From: Aphrocallistes beatrix
Lineage: Eukaryota > Porifera > Hexactinellida > Sceptrulophora > Aphrocallistidae
Assembly: GCA_963281255.1 (NCBI GenBank)
Contig: OY725500.1
Location: 1,426,001-1,490,000, forward strand
Direction: 5' to 3'
Length of the DNA stretch: 64,000 nucleotides
The notes beneath the pieces were generated by a model. That model saw only the letters and a program-made list of their open reading frames with translations. It was not told where the DNA came from and did not search any database. Below, piece after piece: positions 34,393-46,501 of the stretch. Positions within the stretch are counted from its first letter, which is position 1, and every line of letters starts with the position of its first letter. The position numbers and the translations under genes are program-made.

Positions 34393-34860
34393 TCTTTATG
34401 AAACCTCTAGAGAGGCTAAAACGATTATGAATGAATAATTATGCAATTTACTACTCAGCAAAGAGGTTCAGAAAATTGAATTATAAGTAGTGCCAGAGTT
34501 TCAATATACGTACTATACTAGGAAGGTAATCATTTTCGTTTGTGTTATTGGTGTTGTTTGTATTAGATTTTTTGTTTGATTTTTCTGCTTCTGTGTCACT
34601 AAATCCTATTTACGACAGAGATCCATTTCTATAGGTTTATGTAGGTTTACGTTTTTAGAGACGATGCCAATGAAACTTGGAAATTAGGTAGTACAAATTC
34701 TTGACTCTATGGGAAAGAAGCGTGTCATTACAATCATGCCAACTTTCGGTCTTTTTATTACAAGAATTAATGACAATTTTGATGATTTTTGAGTGTTATC
34801 CATTTTAGCAGTAAGAAGTAGTATTTAGAAATGTTATTCCCCTTATTATTAATCAATATT
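34393..34860. other. Intergenic, no gene seen
   Basis: AT-rich. The string GAGTTTCAATATACGTACTAT at about 34497 also occurs at 32491, outside the Helitron pair, suggesting a larger old duplication. Confidence 0.45.
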
Positions 34861-35250
34861 GCTTGCGCTGCGCGGCTGGCGGACCCAAAATGTCCGCCAG
34901 CCGCGCAGCGCAAGCAACCGAAGCGCGCTTGTGTATATAAAGGTGTGAAAATATACACATCACCTTTTTTATTGCTATAAACTATAATACAATTGAGACA
35001 TCTATATAAATCATTGCTTTAAAGTATTAATAATAGTATCGTACAATAATTTCCACATTGTGAGAGCGAAGCCATACATAGTATTGTATAGAAAAGATGT
35101 GAAAATGTGGTTTCTATTTTTTTGTAGAGGTGTGAAAATTTCGCTTAGATCTTCGAACTTAATCGTAGATTCATCATTTGATACCTTGCCAATTTTCGTA
35201 TCTATACGACTTGCTAATTCTTCAATCAATTCGGACAAACACCTCGAACA
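34861..35250 (-). mobile_element. Helitron-like D2 fragment with fused 3' ends
   Basis: A D2 body on the minus strand (GTGTGAAAATTTCGCTTAGATC ... CCAATTTTCGTATC). At its left the GC-rich 3' end forms a perfect 23-bp inverted repeat (34860-34882 and 34892-34914) around a 9-base loop, as if two 3' termini were joined tail to tail. Confidence 0.7.
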
Positions 35251-35467
35251 GGCAATTCGTTGGATTGACTAACACAACAAGAAAACTGAGTGAGATCCTC
35301 TAACATAAATATCTGAAACTAATTATCTAACCTATTTTATGGAATATCCATTACGTGCTACTTGACAAACCAAGGAATGTAGCTCACCCACATATAATTC
35401 AATATTCCTTCATTTATTGATTTAATTTAGCTAATTCAGGGTTAGAGATAACTTTTTTATATGGCTA

Positions 35468-35667
35468 NNNNNNNNNNNNNNNNNNNNNNNNNNNNNNNNN
35501 NNNNNNNNNNNNNNNNNNNNNNNNNNNNNNNNNNNNNNNNNNNNNNNNNNNNNNNNNNNNNNNNNNNNNNNNNNNNNNNNNNNNNNNNNNNNNNNNNNNN
35601 NNNNNNNNNNNNNNNNNNNNNNNNNNNNNNNNNNNNNNNNNNNNNNNNNNNNNNNNNNNNNNNNNNN
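35468..35667. other. Assembly gap (200 N)
   Basis: Exactly 200 unknown bases, a conventional gap size. It removes the 5' end of the piggyBac gene. Confidence 0.99.
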
Positions 35668-38213
35668 CCCCAGCTTCTAAAAGAAAGCGAAATCATATGA
35701 TTGAGGAAAGTTCTGATTCAGAGGAAGATTCCCTCAGCTTTAGCTCTGATTCGTCAGATTCAGGATCAGAAGTATGTAATGATGTAGGATCAAGCTCAAC
35801 AATGGAAATTTCTGATGGGTCCAATGACCCCACAATGCCACAGCCTCCAGTCAGGAAAATTTTGATAACCTGTCAGAGGAAGAATTGGGAGAAATTTTAA
35901 AAACACAAATTAATTTAGCTCCCCTGTCGGGGAATTCCTGGCACCACCACACGAACACACGAATATTTCTTAACTTATCAGTAGGGTAATTTGACTTAAT
36001 TAGACAAACATATTCAGTTTTGTATATTTACTAGTGTTAAAAATCTTCGTAATAGAGCAGTTTCTGGACAAAACTTTCGACGTCATAAGATTAGCTTTTG
36101 ACTTGACCTAACTCGAATTAGATAGTCATTTTCAGATAATCTCAGTTAACAACATTTTGATTCAAATACTCAGAAAAAAATGAAATTGATTTATTAATGG
36201 CATAAAAGCTTTTTATGATTATATCCCAACAGATTTTATAGTTCCTATATAAGATAGCAAAACTACAATTGTCATATCAATCTAATCAGAGTGCAAAAAC
36301 TACCAATCCTATAAAATATCTCATGGGATACCATGGCTCCCCTAGCCCCCCTCACACCTCCTCTGCCATATAGTAGAGCCTTCTCTGCCATATATTTATA
36401 TTGACAAGAAATAGCCGCACCGCGGAGACCAAATGCCGATTAGTTTCGTGCTTCTTTACTATTATATTAGAAATATATGTTCAAATATAATAGTATTGGA
36501 AGCACTCTAAAATATGCATATTTCCTTGGAGATTTGTTCATTCTAATTTATTTCTACTGTATAGATATTTTCAAACTGTTTTTCTCAGATGATATAATTC
36601 TAAATATTCTTACGATGACGAATTCTAAACTAAGAGATTTCTTGGAATCACATCCGAATTTTTCCGAGAAACCTTATTTTCATCCAATTACCTTGATGGA
36701 ATTATATGCATTCTTTGGCCTGATGATAGAAATCGGTGTATTCCGGTTACATAAGGAAACTCTTGATAACATCTTTTCAGATGACAATAATAAATCAAAT
36801 CCACTCTTTAAAGCCACCATGGCTAGGGATCGTTTTAAGAATATATTACGATTTTTACGTTTCGATGAAATGGCTACTAGACAGACAAGGAAGGAAACCG
36901 ATTCATTAGCGCCTATTCGAGAAGTTTTAGATAGAGTCAGAGCTAATATCATGGCTGCTTATTCCCCTGGCTGTTGGCTGACCATCGATGAACATTTATG
37001 TAGGTACAGGGGGCGATGTCATTTTCGTCAATATATACCTTCCAAACCAGATCGATATGGCATGAAGATTTATGTGTTAGCCGACTCTAGAAACTTCTAC
37101 CCTGTAAATTTCGAGGTATATTGCGGGAAGCAAGCTTTATCCAATGCTCCAAAAGATTTAGTCCTTAGGTTAACTTCGGTTTTAGATGCAGGACATATTA
37201 TTTGTGGAGACAATTTTTTCACTTCATTGGCCCTTTCAAATTCTTTATCCCAAAAGTCCATTTATTATTTAGGCACTATCAGGAAAATACGTAGAGAAAT
37301 TCCTAAAACGGTGAAGGATATTAAGGGATTACCACCGTATTCATCACGCTTTATGTATTGTGAAGATTCACAAGCATCTCTTCTCTCTTACATTACAAAA
37401 AAGAATAAGAGCGTGGTGTTGCTATCAAATATCCATTCATGTAAAATAATTCCTACTAATTCTAAGAACTCAAAGCCAACTATTATTTTAGAGTACAATC
37501 ATAATAAATCCGGAGTGGATAAACTCGGGCAAATGTTGAAAGAATATAGAATTTATCGCGCAAGTAGGCGTTGGCCTTTAGTTGTTTTCTTTGACTTATT
37601 GGGATTTAGTTGCATGGCATCTTGGGTACTATTTTGTTTAAAATTTCCTGATCATATTTATGTTAAAACTAAAAATAGAAGAGAATTTTTATATATTTTG
37701 GGTAAGGAACTTCTGTACCCATTAGTTATTGATAGAAGAAAATCCCCCAACTTTAATAAATATTCAGATACATTAAAAAGATGTATCACAGATAATCTCC
37801 CTAAGAAATCTCACTTTTTGCCTCCCATTGTACCTGCTACCACCCTCCCATTTAGCCCATCTATCGGATCAAGTTTAATCCATGAATCTGTTACAATGCC
37901 TGAGTCACCAACTGTTCCATCACCTTCCTCTCCTCTCATTTCATCACCTGTTGTTTTACCTTCCATCTCTATTCCACATCATATTTCAGATTTACAACCT
38001 ACACATTCAAATAGTTTAATGACTGGTATTAGTAGTACTATTTTATTACCAATTGATACTGAAAAAGTTCTAGCAAAAAGACGATGTTTTCATTGTCCTC
38101 GATCAAAAGACACTAAAGTTAGTAGTGTATGTAGCGTTTGTAATTTGAATGTTTGTAAAAGACATTCGATTAACTACTTTATTTGTACAACATGTTCAGA
38201 AAACATTTCCTGA
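35668..38213 (+). CDS. piggyBac-type transposase
   Basis: The transposase cuts and pastes piggyBac DNA at TTAA. The first visible part (35668-35900) is an acidic Ser/Glu/Asp-rich N-terminus starting inside the assembly gap; the frame then shifts to NLSEEELGEILKTQINLAPL. The main frame 36477-38213 becomes homologous at DIFKLFF (about 36572), just after a pyrimidine tract and TAG, so an intron probably ends there. The catalytic Asp triad is visible: TIDEHL (residue 171 of this frame), GDNFFTS (245) and GVDKLGQM (348), with spacing close to the classical piggyBac protein. The C-terminus has the cysteine-rich finger (CFHC, CSVC, CKRH, CTTC) that binds the transposon ends. The catalytic and finger parts look intact; terminal repeats were not located. 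Confidence 0.9.
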
Positions 38214-38654
38214 ACAACTCAATCTAATTTGAATTTACTCCTATTAATGAGCATAGGGTCGACTATAGAATACTATGTCTGGAAATATTTCACTGTTGAC
38301 GCGATTTTGTATTTAAGTGATTTTTTTAATTGAAACTTCTTACTTGTTTGTTTACTCAGAGTATTATACAACTCATCGGGAACACGGGCCTAATCTCAAT
38401 TGTATATTAAATTTGTATATGCCAAATCAAAAGATAAAATTCTGATATAGGAGAATTTTTTTTTCCACTAAGAAGAATGTATACTCGATTGGTTAAGAGG
38501 CAATTCATGATAATAATGATGTATCGCCTCTTACAATCAATGGAGTTACATTCTGGCACAAGCAGGATTCAGTTGCTTGTACTACGTGGAGTGGGTGCGG
38601 ACAGTTATTGTCCGCAGGAGGCGCCCTTTGGATTCCCGGTGTATTATTAACTGA
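38214..38654. other. Intergenic with Helitron-like 3' scrap
   Basis: A diverged GC-rich D-type terminus (GCGGACAGTTATTGTCCGC, GGAGGCGCCCTTTGG) at about 38595-38640. GTTGCTTGTACTAC precedes it. No gene. Confidence 0.5.
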
Positions 38655-39391
38655 CAAGCGCGCTTCGCTTCGCTTGCTTGCGCTACGCGGCTTGAGACAC
38701 TGTGTGGCCGCCTGGAGTTTCTCAATCTAACATATTTGGGATTTTTTACTTTATATAATATTGTAAACCATGTCAACCGTTGTAAGTCAGCCTCTAAGCT
38801 ATTTTTGTAATGTGTTTACTTTAACTATCTAATGTAAACAAAAGTAAACAAATTATTTATATTATTAAACTGAAAATATAACATTCTAAATCTACACCAC
38901 TAAAAATCCCATGTCAACCGTTGAAAGCAAGTTTCTAACATATTTATGAGATTTGTTTCCTTTTGCATCTATTGTCAACAAATGTATACAAATAATTTAT
39001 CATATAGACCTGAAAATATGATATTCGAAATCTACACCCTAAAAACCCCATGTCACCCGTTGGAAGCTAGTCTCTAGCATTTTTTCAAAATTCGTCAAAT
39101 TGTTTGAAAATACGCACATAATCTTGTTTATTGCTATACATTATGATACATTTAATTAATATGATATCAAACTTAAGTTGTGGCTTTGAAGTATTGATAA
39201 CAATGACAATCTATTGTAGTGCCGTACAATGATTTCCATTGTGATAGTGTAGTCATCTATTTTGTATAGAAAAGGTGTGAAAAATTGTTTTCCATTTTTT
39301 TGTAGAAGTGTGAAAATTTCGCTTAGATCTTAGAACTTAATCGTAGTAAAGACAAATACACAAAAAAATCCTACCGTTTTGATATATAAGA
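38655..39391 (-). mobile_element. Helitron-like element D2
   Basis: 3' end CAAGCGCGCTTCGC (plus-strand reading) after A; 5' end at 39391 (complement TCTTATATATCAAAACGG). Two to three 130-bp repeats inside. The next element begins at the following base. Confidence 0.78.
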
Positions 39392-39994
39392 CAAGCGCGC
39401 TTCACTTGTTTGCGCTGTGCGGCTTAGTCGCCCTGCGGGAGCCTGAAGTTACTCAATCTAACCTATTTTGGGGAATTTTTTACTTTATATAAATATTGTA
39501 AATGTTGCAGACGAAATGCGTTTCAACGCGAAACGCGTTTCGCCTAGGCGATGGGCGTTTCAATACAATCATGGGTAGTTAATATTGAAATAAACGAAAA
39601 TTGATTAAAACTGAACACTTCCCAAGTGTTACGATAGTAACAAACCAGTCGTAGCGTTTTTAAAGCAGAATTAGTCCAATTCAGGCTAAAAAGTACCGTA
39701 ATTTCACGTTAAATTTTCAAAAATCCCCCCTTCAATTTCCCGGCCTTCTTCGGTTAATTAATATACAGTAATTCGGTTAATATATAGTGAATAAATAAAG
39801 AAATGAAACATGATATAAGTCAGTTTGTTGTTTTTATTCGAAAATGAATTCAATCCCATTTCCTAAATAATCATATATTAACTACCCATGATTGTATTGA
39901 AACGCCCACCGCCTAGGCGAAACGCGTTTCGCGTTGAAACGCATTTCGCCTGCAACATAAACAAAGGTTAAGAGGGGTCATTGTATCCGAATAA
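39392..39994 (-). mobile_element. Helitron-like D2 fragment, head-to-tail with its neighbour, carrying a Ginger-type MITE
   Basis: 3' end CAAGCGCGCTTCACTTG directly at the neighbour's 5' end. After about 110 bases (TTGGGGAATTTTTTACTTTA) the MITE at 39503 intervenes; AAACAAAGGTTAAGAGG resumes and then the copy stops near 39994. Confidence 0.7.
39503..39957. mobile_element. Ginger-type MITE, TGTTGCAG ends, 4-bp target duplication
   Basis: 455 bp, ends TGTTGCAGACGAAATGCG and (inverted) TGTTGCAGGCGAAATGCG, arms about 80 bp, flanked by TAAA at 39499-39502 and 39958-39961. Removing it restores the D2 sequence ATTGTAAACAAAGG. TGTNR ends and 4-bp duplications are those reported for Ginger transposons. 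Palindromes GCGAAACGCGTTTCGC and CGCCTAGGCG lie in each arm. Confidence 0.8.
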
Positions 39995-41632
39995 TCTTAT
40001 ATATCAAAACGCTAGGATTTTTATTTTTGTTTGTTTGTTGGTTTGTTTGTCCGAATTGATTGAAGAATTGGCAAGTCGTAGAGATACGAAAATTGGCGTG
40101 TAGGTGTCAAATGATGAATCTAGGATTAATTTCGAAAATCTAAGCGAAATGTTCACACCTTTTCTATACAATACTATGTACGGCTTCACTCTCACTATAG
40201 AAATCATTATACGACACTATTGTAGGCTGTCATTGCTATTAATACTTCAAAGCAATAACTTATATAAATGTCTCAATTATACTAAGGGCATTCCAAAAGT
40301 TCTCGTCCCAAATCTGTATCTCAAATGAGAGTGAAAATAGGATATTTTCAATTTGTCCATTGTATTCCTTAAGGGATCAGCTTCCAATTTGTATATCCGT
40401 TTATTTTAAGAGGACAATTATTGTAGTTCCTTTATTATATTTTTATGCATCGGTTTAGGGTAGTGTCGAAAAGTTGGAATTTTCCCATTGAAAATGGCTT
40501 AAAACTAAATTTGGAGAATAAAAGTTGTGAAAATCGTAGAATAAGGTCATTAAAAGGCGAAATAATTAAGAACCAATGTGAAAAAGTAATCGGGAGGTGT
40601 TCAATAGTATTGCTCGTGTTGAAAAAATATCACGCCACTTTTAGTGGATTTTTTGTCAATTTTCGCCACTCAAAAAGTGGGATAAAAATGGCAGTAAACC
40701 ACTTCAAAACATAATATTCCCTCAGCCTCAAACTATAATACTTCAGAGAATTCAATCTATATGTTAGTTGATGCGTAGAATTGGATGGCGGGATCAGTTT
40801 TAATCTAAATCTGCTCAGAACTGAAATTTATCAAAGGGTACCACAAAAATCACGTTCAAAGGCAGTGCCCTAAACCGATGTACAAAAATCTAATATAGGA
40901 ACCACAATAATTGTCCTTTAAAATAAACCAAAATATAAATTGGAAGCTGATCCCTTAATTAATTAAGGAATACAATGGACAAATTGAAAATATCCTATTT
41001 TCACTCTCATTTGAGATACAGATTTGGGACGAGAACTTTTGGAATGCCCTATGTATATTATAGTATATGGCAGTAAAAGGTTATTTGTATAATTTCACAC
41101 CTTTATAGACATAGTATTTTCACACCGTTTGATGAATTTTGAAAATAATGCTAGAGACTTGCTTCCAACGGGTGACATGGGGTTTTCAGGGGTGTAGATT
41201 TCGAATATCATATTTTCAGATCTATATGATAAATTATTTGTTCACTTTTGTTTACAATAGATGCATAAAGTAAACAAATTACAAAAATAGGCTAGAGACT
41301 AGCTTCCAACGGTTGACATGGGATTTTAGTGGTGTAGATTTCGAATATCATATTTTCAGATCGATATGATACATTATTTGTTTACTTTTGTTTACAATAT
41401 ATACATAAAGTAAACAAATTCCAAAAATAGGCTAGAGACTTGCTTCCAACGGTTGACATGGGGTTTTTAGGGGTGTAGAATTCGAATATTATTTTTTCGG
41501 ATCCATATGAGAAATTATTCGTTAACCTTTGTTTACTATATTTAAATAAAGTAAAAAAATCCCAAAATAGGTTAGATTGAGCAACTTCAGGCACCCGCTA
41601 GCCCCGCAGCATAAGCAAGCGTAGCGCGTTTG
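39995..41632 (+). mobile_element. Helitron-like element D2 with a nested MITE
   Basis: Begins TCTTATATATCAAAACGC after A, ends GCGCGTTTG before T. Three tandem 130-bp repeats at 41150-41490. The 766-bp element at 40285 is inserted in it. Confidence 0.78.
40285..41050. mobile_element. MITE with long inverted ends (AGGGCATTCCAAAAG)
   Basis: The arms match over about 170 bp: AGGGCATTCCAAAAGTTCTC against GAGAACTTTTGGAATGCCCT, then TTGGAAGCTGATCCCTTA. A second inner pair is CATCGGTTTAGGG / CCCTAAACCGATG. TA precedes the left end. Unassigned superfamily, perhaps Tc1/mariner. The enclosed frame at 40445-40714 is not supported as a gene. Confidence 0.75.
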
Positions 41633-42757
41633 TATTAATTAATTAATTAATCAATTCGTTTTTATAACTAATTTTCATCGGGTTCTTTTTACACCGGGTT
41701 ATCCTTCTAATCGTTTTTTCTTACTCTTTATGGTGTAAGAAATTCCGATTTTCTAGTATATTCCATCGGATTTTTATTACTCGCGGTATGTTCTTATAAT
41801 CGGGTTATGATTACTATCGGTGTATTCTTAATTCGGTCTATTCTTATTTCGTTTTATTATTACGGTTTATTCTTATTATCGGTTTATTACTATTACATCG
41901 GTTTACTCTTACTATCCAAATTCTAAAACGAAATGTATGAAGACCAGTCTTTATTCGAAGAGAAATATTTCGGTGTTACGGAACTTTTTTATGGCTGATC
42001 AGAGGTATTGCCTTTAGATGAGACTCCGTCGTCAAGCTAAAGTTATCCATTTTCGGAAGTATAATATATCATCCAAGACGAAGTAAACTTTATAGTGAAC
42101 AATTAATGTTGATGTTTCATGGAGGGTAAAATATGACGGAGATAAGCGATTTCAAGGCATTGTATGAAATTAACATCACATTAACTTCCAATAACAAGGG
42201 ACAACTTGAGAGTAGAAATCAAGGAAATATTGGCAAATCAAAAGCCTTGAAGATTAAATCTTGATGATATAAACTTTGATATATTCATTCAGGATGAATA
42301 ATGGAAGCATTGTAGTCGTTGAAGATGCTGACTATACCTTGACAAACCAGGAAGATCAACTGAAATAATGAGGCGAAAAGATTATAAAAAATTTACAGTA
42401 GCTTTGAATAATTTGGCGAATTGTAGCTTAACTCGGGATGATATATATCTGTTTGGAAGTAGGCAAATTCAGGAAGATTATCACACGAGAAAGACCTCTG
42501 GTATCAGGTAAGGGATTTGATTTTTTATTTTGTCGAGCACTGCTAGGGTGTAATTTTACTAGACCGGGATAGCTGGGCTGTTAATGTACTTACCTACCAC
42601 CTGGCTAGAGGTCTAATGGGACATTGATTGCTTTGTAGTAAGGTCACAGACCAGGATAGCTGGGATGTTAATGTACTTACCTTATAGTTATATATTAATA
42701 TAATGCATTAATGGCCTGCTAGTGAAGTTATAACACCGACTGATACAAAGACTACTA
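41633..42757. other. Unassigned region with degenerate tandem repeats
   Basis: 41660-41935 is a loose tandem run of TTATCGGTTTATTCTTA-like words. At 42560-42593 and 42650-42683 the sequence GGATAGCTGGG(C/A)TGTTAATG recurs as a direct repeat. Some codons in 42130-42490 look coding but no protein can be traced. Confidence 0.45.
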
Positions 42758-42797
42758 TCTTTACTATTAAAACTCGGTGTTTGTGTTATATATATAT
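42758..42797 (+). mobile_element. 5' end of a Helitron-like D1 element
   Basis: TCTTTACTATTAAAACTCGG after A, running into a TA tract that received the B-type MITE and a Tc1-type MITE. The rest of this D1 is lost at the composite that begins at 44038. Confidence 0.55.
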
Positions 42798-43559
42798 CGG
42801 GTGACCAATAAGTTCTGTTACAAGCTTCATTGGGTATATAATTTCTTATACTCAAACATCTTGATTATTATGGTCTTTAGAGATTGTAATTCGAATACTT
42901 TCAACGATTTAAAAATATTTTTCGAGTCTGAGACCTAGAACTGTGTTTTGTATGGTGAGTTTGGTGAATAAAAAATGTGTCCTGGCTCGCAGCGAAAATC
43001 GCAAATTAGGTCCCGCTGCTCTGTATAAATTGTCTACATAATCGATGTTCCATGACGATTTAACACCAGATACCTTTATAGAAATATTTCACGAATCCAC
43101 TGAATTCATTTTCAGACATAAGAAAAAGTTATTCATTCGCAGTTCAAATTAGGTATATTTTGCAAAATTCCCTAAAATGGCACTTTTTTTTACATCACAA
43201 AAAAATCTGATCCAATTGGTCCTCAAAATGCACTGATCTGAACATCGTGTATTTCTACAAATTTAGAGTGTTCGAGGAAAATGTGAGAGCTAATTTTTCC
43301 GAGAATTTGAAGACTCTAGAAAGATAATTCGAAAAGCAGTGGACTCTGATTCGCGATATTCGCTGCGTGCCAAGACACATTTTTTCTTCGCAAAACTCGC
43401 CATATTAAACATATTTTTAAATATTATAATCGAAAAATATTTTTTAAATCATTGAAAGTATTCGAATTAAGATCTCTAAAGATCATAATAACTAAGATTG
43501 TTTGAGTATAAGAAATTATATGTCCAATGAAGCTTGTAACAGAACTTATTGGTCACCCG
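42798..43559. mobile_element. Foldback MITE, diverged family B
   Basis: Ends CGGGTGACCAATAAGTTCTG and CAGAACTTATTGGTCACCCG; the body matches the family B elements (TATACTCAAACA, GGTCTTTAGAGAT). It sits in a TA tract. Confidence 0.8.
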
Positions 43560-43576
43560 GTATATATATATATATA

Positions 43577-44037
43577 CACTGCACTACCAAAAGTATTCGT
43601 ACACCTCAATATTTCCCATTAATATAGTACTAAAATGGCTATATTAAAGAATAATCATGCAGTTAAAATATAAGTAATATAGTATATTTGATTTCAGATT
43701 CGTATTCTACGCATTTGAAATACCTAAGTTTCAAATCAATTGCTAATTGCCAAGGTTAAAATTCCAGACCTGTGCCACCATGTACCACTTTTCTAGAGTC
43801 TCCACCACTGTAGTAGATGGTGATAGGTGACACAGGGTAGCACAGGATGATAAATTTCGGCATAGTTAAAACTTAATTGATTTGAAAACTCTAAAATAGG
43901 TAATTCAAATGCGTAGAATACGAATCTGAAATCAAATATACTGTATCTCGTCTAGTTTAACTGCATGACAGTTCAGTAATATACGCATTTAGTACTATTT
44001 TAATGGGAAATATTGAGATGTACAAATACTTTTGGTA
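43577..44037. mobile_element. Tc1/mariner-type MITE, right end cut off
   Basis: Starts CACTGCACTACCAAAAGTAT after TA. The inverted right end breaks at TACTTTTGGTA (44037), where the left arm of the large composite begins. Confidence 0.75.
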
Positions 44038-44840
44038 CAAATGCGTTTTCAGGCCAAACGCGTTTAACCTGGAAAATTAGGCTAAACGCGTTTGGCCTAG
44101 GCCAGAAGCGTTTTCATTATTTTCTAAAACCCATGGGTGTATTTCTAATTAAATAATTGAAGTTCCAATATATGTATATTATACTACGATTAGTAATCAT
44201 AAGAATATCTTACAAACCTTTACATATTTCTCATAACTAGACTGTATTTAGTCATAATTTTAATTATCAATGATTTTATTTACATACGATAGATTTTAAA
44301 TACAAAGTTATTGATTCAATATACTTCTAGTTGTACTCGATTTTATAAAGATTCGTAACTCTGCCCATTTGTTTGGTATCTCGTCATATCAAACTCTAAA
44401 ATACCTAGACTAAATATAGTAGATTTCCTATCGCTCCATTAATTGAATGGAATTTGGATAAGATTTTTCAAACGAACGAATACCAGAAAGTAGGTGCATT
44501 CCTTTTGTCTAATCCTCTCTCTAAACAACAAATAGTTGATATAAATAGTTAGAGATGTGCTATGATGTATTGTTCACGTAATGCAAGAAGTTGTTTGTCC
44601 AACTATTATCTGATTGTCTTGTTATGACAGCCAAGTGTTTTGTGGCATTTTGAGTTACAGGTTTTATGCGAACGTCTGCATTTGCATCTGTTTGAATTGC
44701 ATTGTAGCTTGTTCCAAGGACTGCTAGAAAACACGGACGGGAAACTCGCAAAGTGTTGGAAAAAAAACTAGAGGCTGATTTTTAAAATTTCATTAATTCC
44801 TTTATTTCAATCTTAACGACTCATTTTTTTAAAAAATTGT
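44038..44840. repeat. Left arm of an ~800-bp long inverted repeat
   Basis: Nearly identical, in inverse orientation, to 53466-54244. It lacks the terminal TGTTGCAGG and starts CAAATGCG. Near the end GGCCAAACGCGTTT is repeated. Each arm contains a 63-codon frame (44560-44751 here) that differs at only a few residues between arms; no family is recognised. Confidence 0.88.
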
Positions 44841-45608
44841 GTAGATTTTAACAGGAGAGTAACTAGCTATAACTCTGACATTTTTTTTACCTTTATGACG
44901 TGTAAAGCTGAAACCATCCCAAATAATGAGCGAACAAGCAAATTTATCTTCACCATATTGCTTGTTGATACGATTTATTCCATGCTAATCGCTCCATATA
45001 TATACTAAACAAGCGCGCTTCGCTTGCTTGCGCTGCGCGGCTGGCGGACACTTTGTGTCCGCCGGAGGCGCCCTTTGGGCGCCTGAGGTCTCATTGGTTA
45101 ATTATTTGTGAGATTCGCTTTTTTGCGCTCCGCGCGCGGTGAACACTTCGTGTCCGCATGAGGCACCCTTTGGGCGCCTGTGGTCTGGTCACCATTGATT
45201 AATCATAAGGGAGATAACATCTCTAAATACGTCTGTCCTACTATTATAATCGATATCGCACGAAAAATCACCAAATTTGTCAATTTTTATAATTTTGACG
45301 CGTAATGATGACGTCATAACAAAGTGATGAGTCATCATTTTTTGATGATAGTTGCATCATATGTGAGACGTGTTAGTATACAGATTCTATTAAAATTTCA
45401 GCCTTCTATCTCCTATAATGGCTGAGTTATGCCCGAATAACTGTGTTGCTTAACTTTTAAAAATGTGACAATGACGTCATAATTCCATGATGAGTCGACA
45501 TTTTCGTCTGAGCTCAGAACTTCCTGGAGCCATAGCCAAAAGACTCCCACATGCCAAAAATCAGCCTTCTGCGCCCGGCAGTTTATTCAATCAATTCGTT
45601 ACAGATAT

Positions 45609-45669
<61 letters not shown>

Positions 45670-45895
45670 ACAGGGTATCTGTAAAATCAGGGTAATTGTA
45701 ATTATCCTGATTTTTTTAGGGTAATTGTAATTACCCTGATTTTTTTAGGGTAATTGTAATTACCCTGACTTTTTCAGGGTAATTGTAATTACCCTGACTT
45801 TTTCAGGGTAATTGTAATTACCCTGACTTTTTCAGGGTAATTGTAATTACCCTGACTTTTTTCAGGGTAATTGTAATTACTTTGTTTTTTTAGGT
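45670..45895. repeat. Palindromic subterminal repeat array (left end of Ginger)
   Basis: Six to seven units of AGGGTAATTGTAATTACCCTGA separated by T-rich spacers. The mirror array is at 48150-48270. Confidence 0.9.
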
Positions 45896-46501
45896 TAATT
45901 ATAGTGACCACTCATTGTATAGTGGATCATTTGTATAGGCGCAACTTGGGCCATTTTCACATGTCCATCCAGATTTGCTCAGCCTGTAATACACAAGTAC
46001 GGGAAACACAATTTAGCTCACCTAAGAGCAATTGTCCTATTAATAGGATTCCTCAATTGACAGTTGCATTGTAACAGGTAACATTGTAAGGTATTTCTCT
46101 CATAATTAGTTCGCCTATTTAAAAGCGATTTCAGTAGATATGCGACTTGCTTTTAGGCCAAAGCACACTCTACTTATATAACTTTCTGACTTTGTAAAAA
46201 CAAACATAAAGCATTTCGACATAATTTGCGATACCTTGTAATAAACGCATCTCCATAAACAAGGTATGTTTTGATAATATACTTTTGTTAATCAATGAAT
46301 CTTGCAATACTAGTCACGAAAAGTTTTGAAAGTGAAAATATGTAAATAATAATTAAAACAAATTTACTGTTGATATAAACAATGTATTGATGTGATTGAT
46401 CTAGATGGGTCCTATAATTAACAAAAATACGCACTATCTGAATAATGACAATGTTACATTTTTTCCTACATACCTACTTTTTCTAAATTCTAAACTGAAT
46501 A

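Noticed and set aside
35457..35700. ORFs spanning the N run
   Set aside because: They consist of unknown bases; only the part after 35668 is informative.
45487..45684. 65-codon ORF ending in a TA-derived tail
   Set aside because: It is D1 sequence running into the TA tract.
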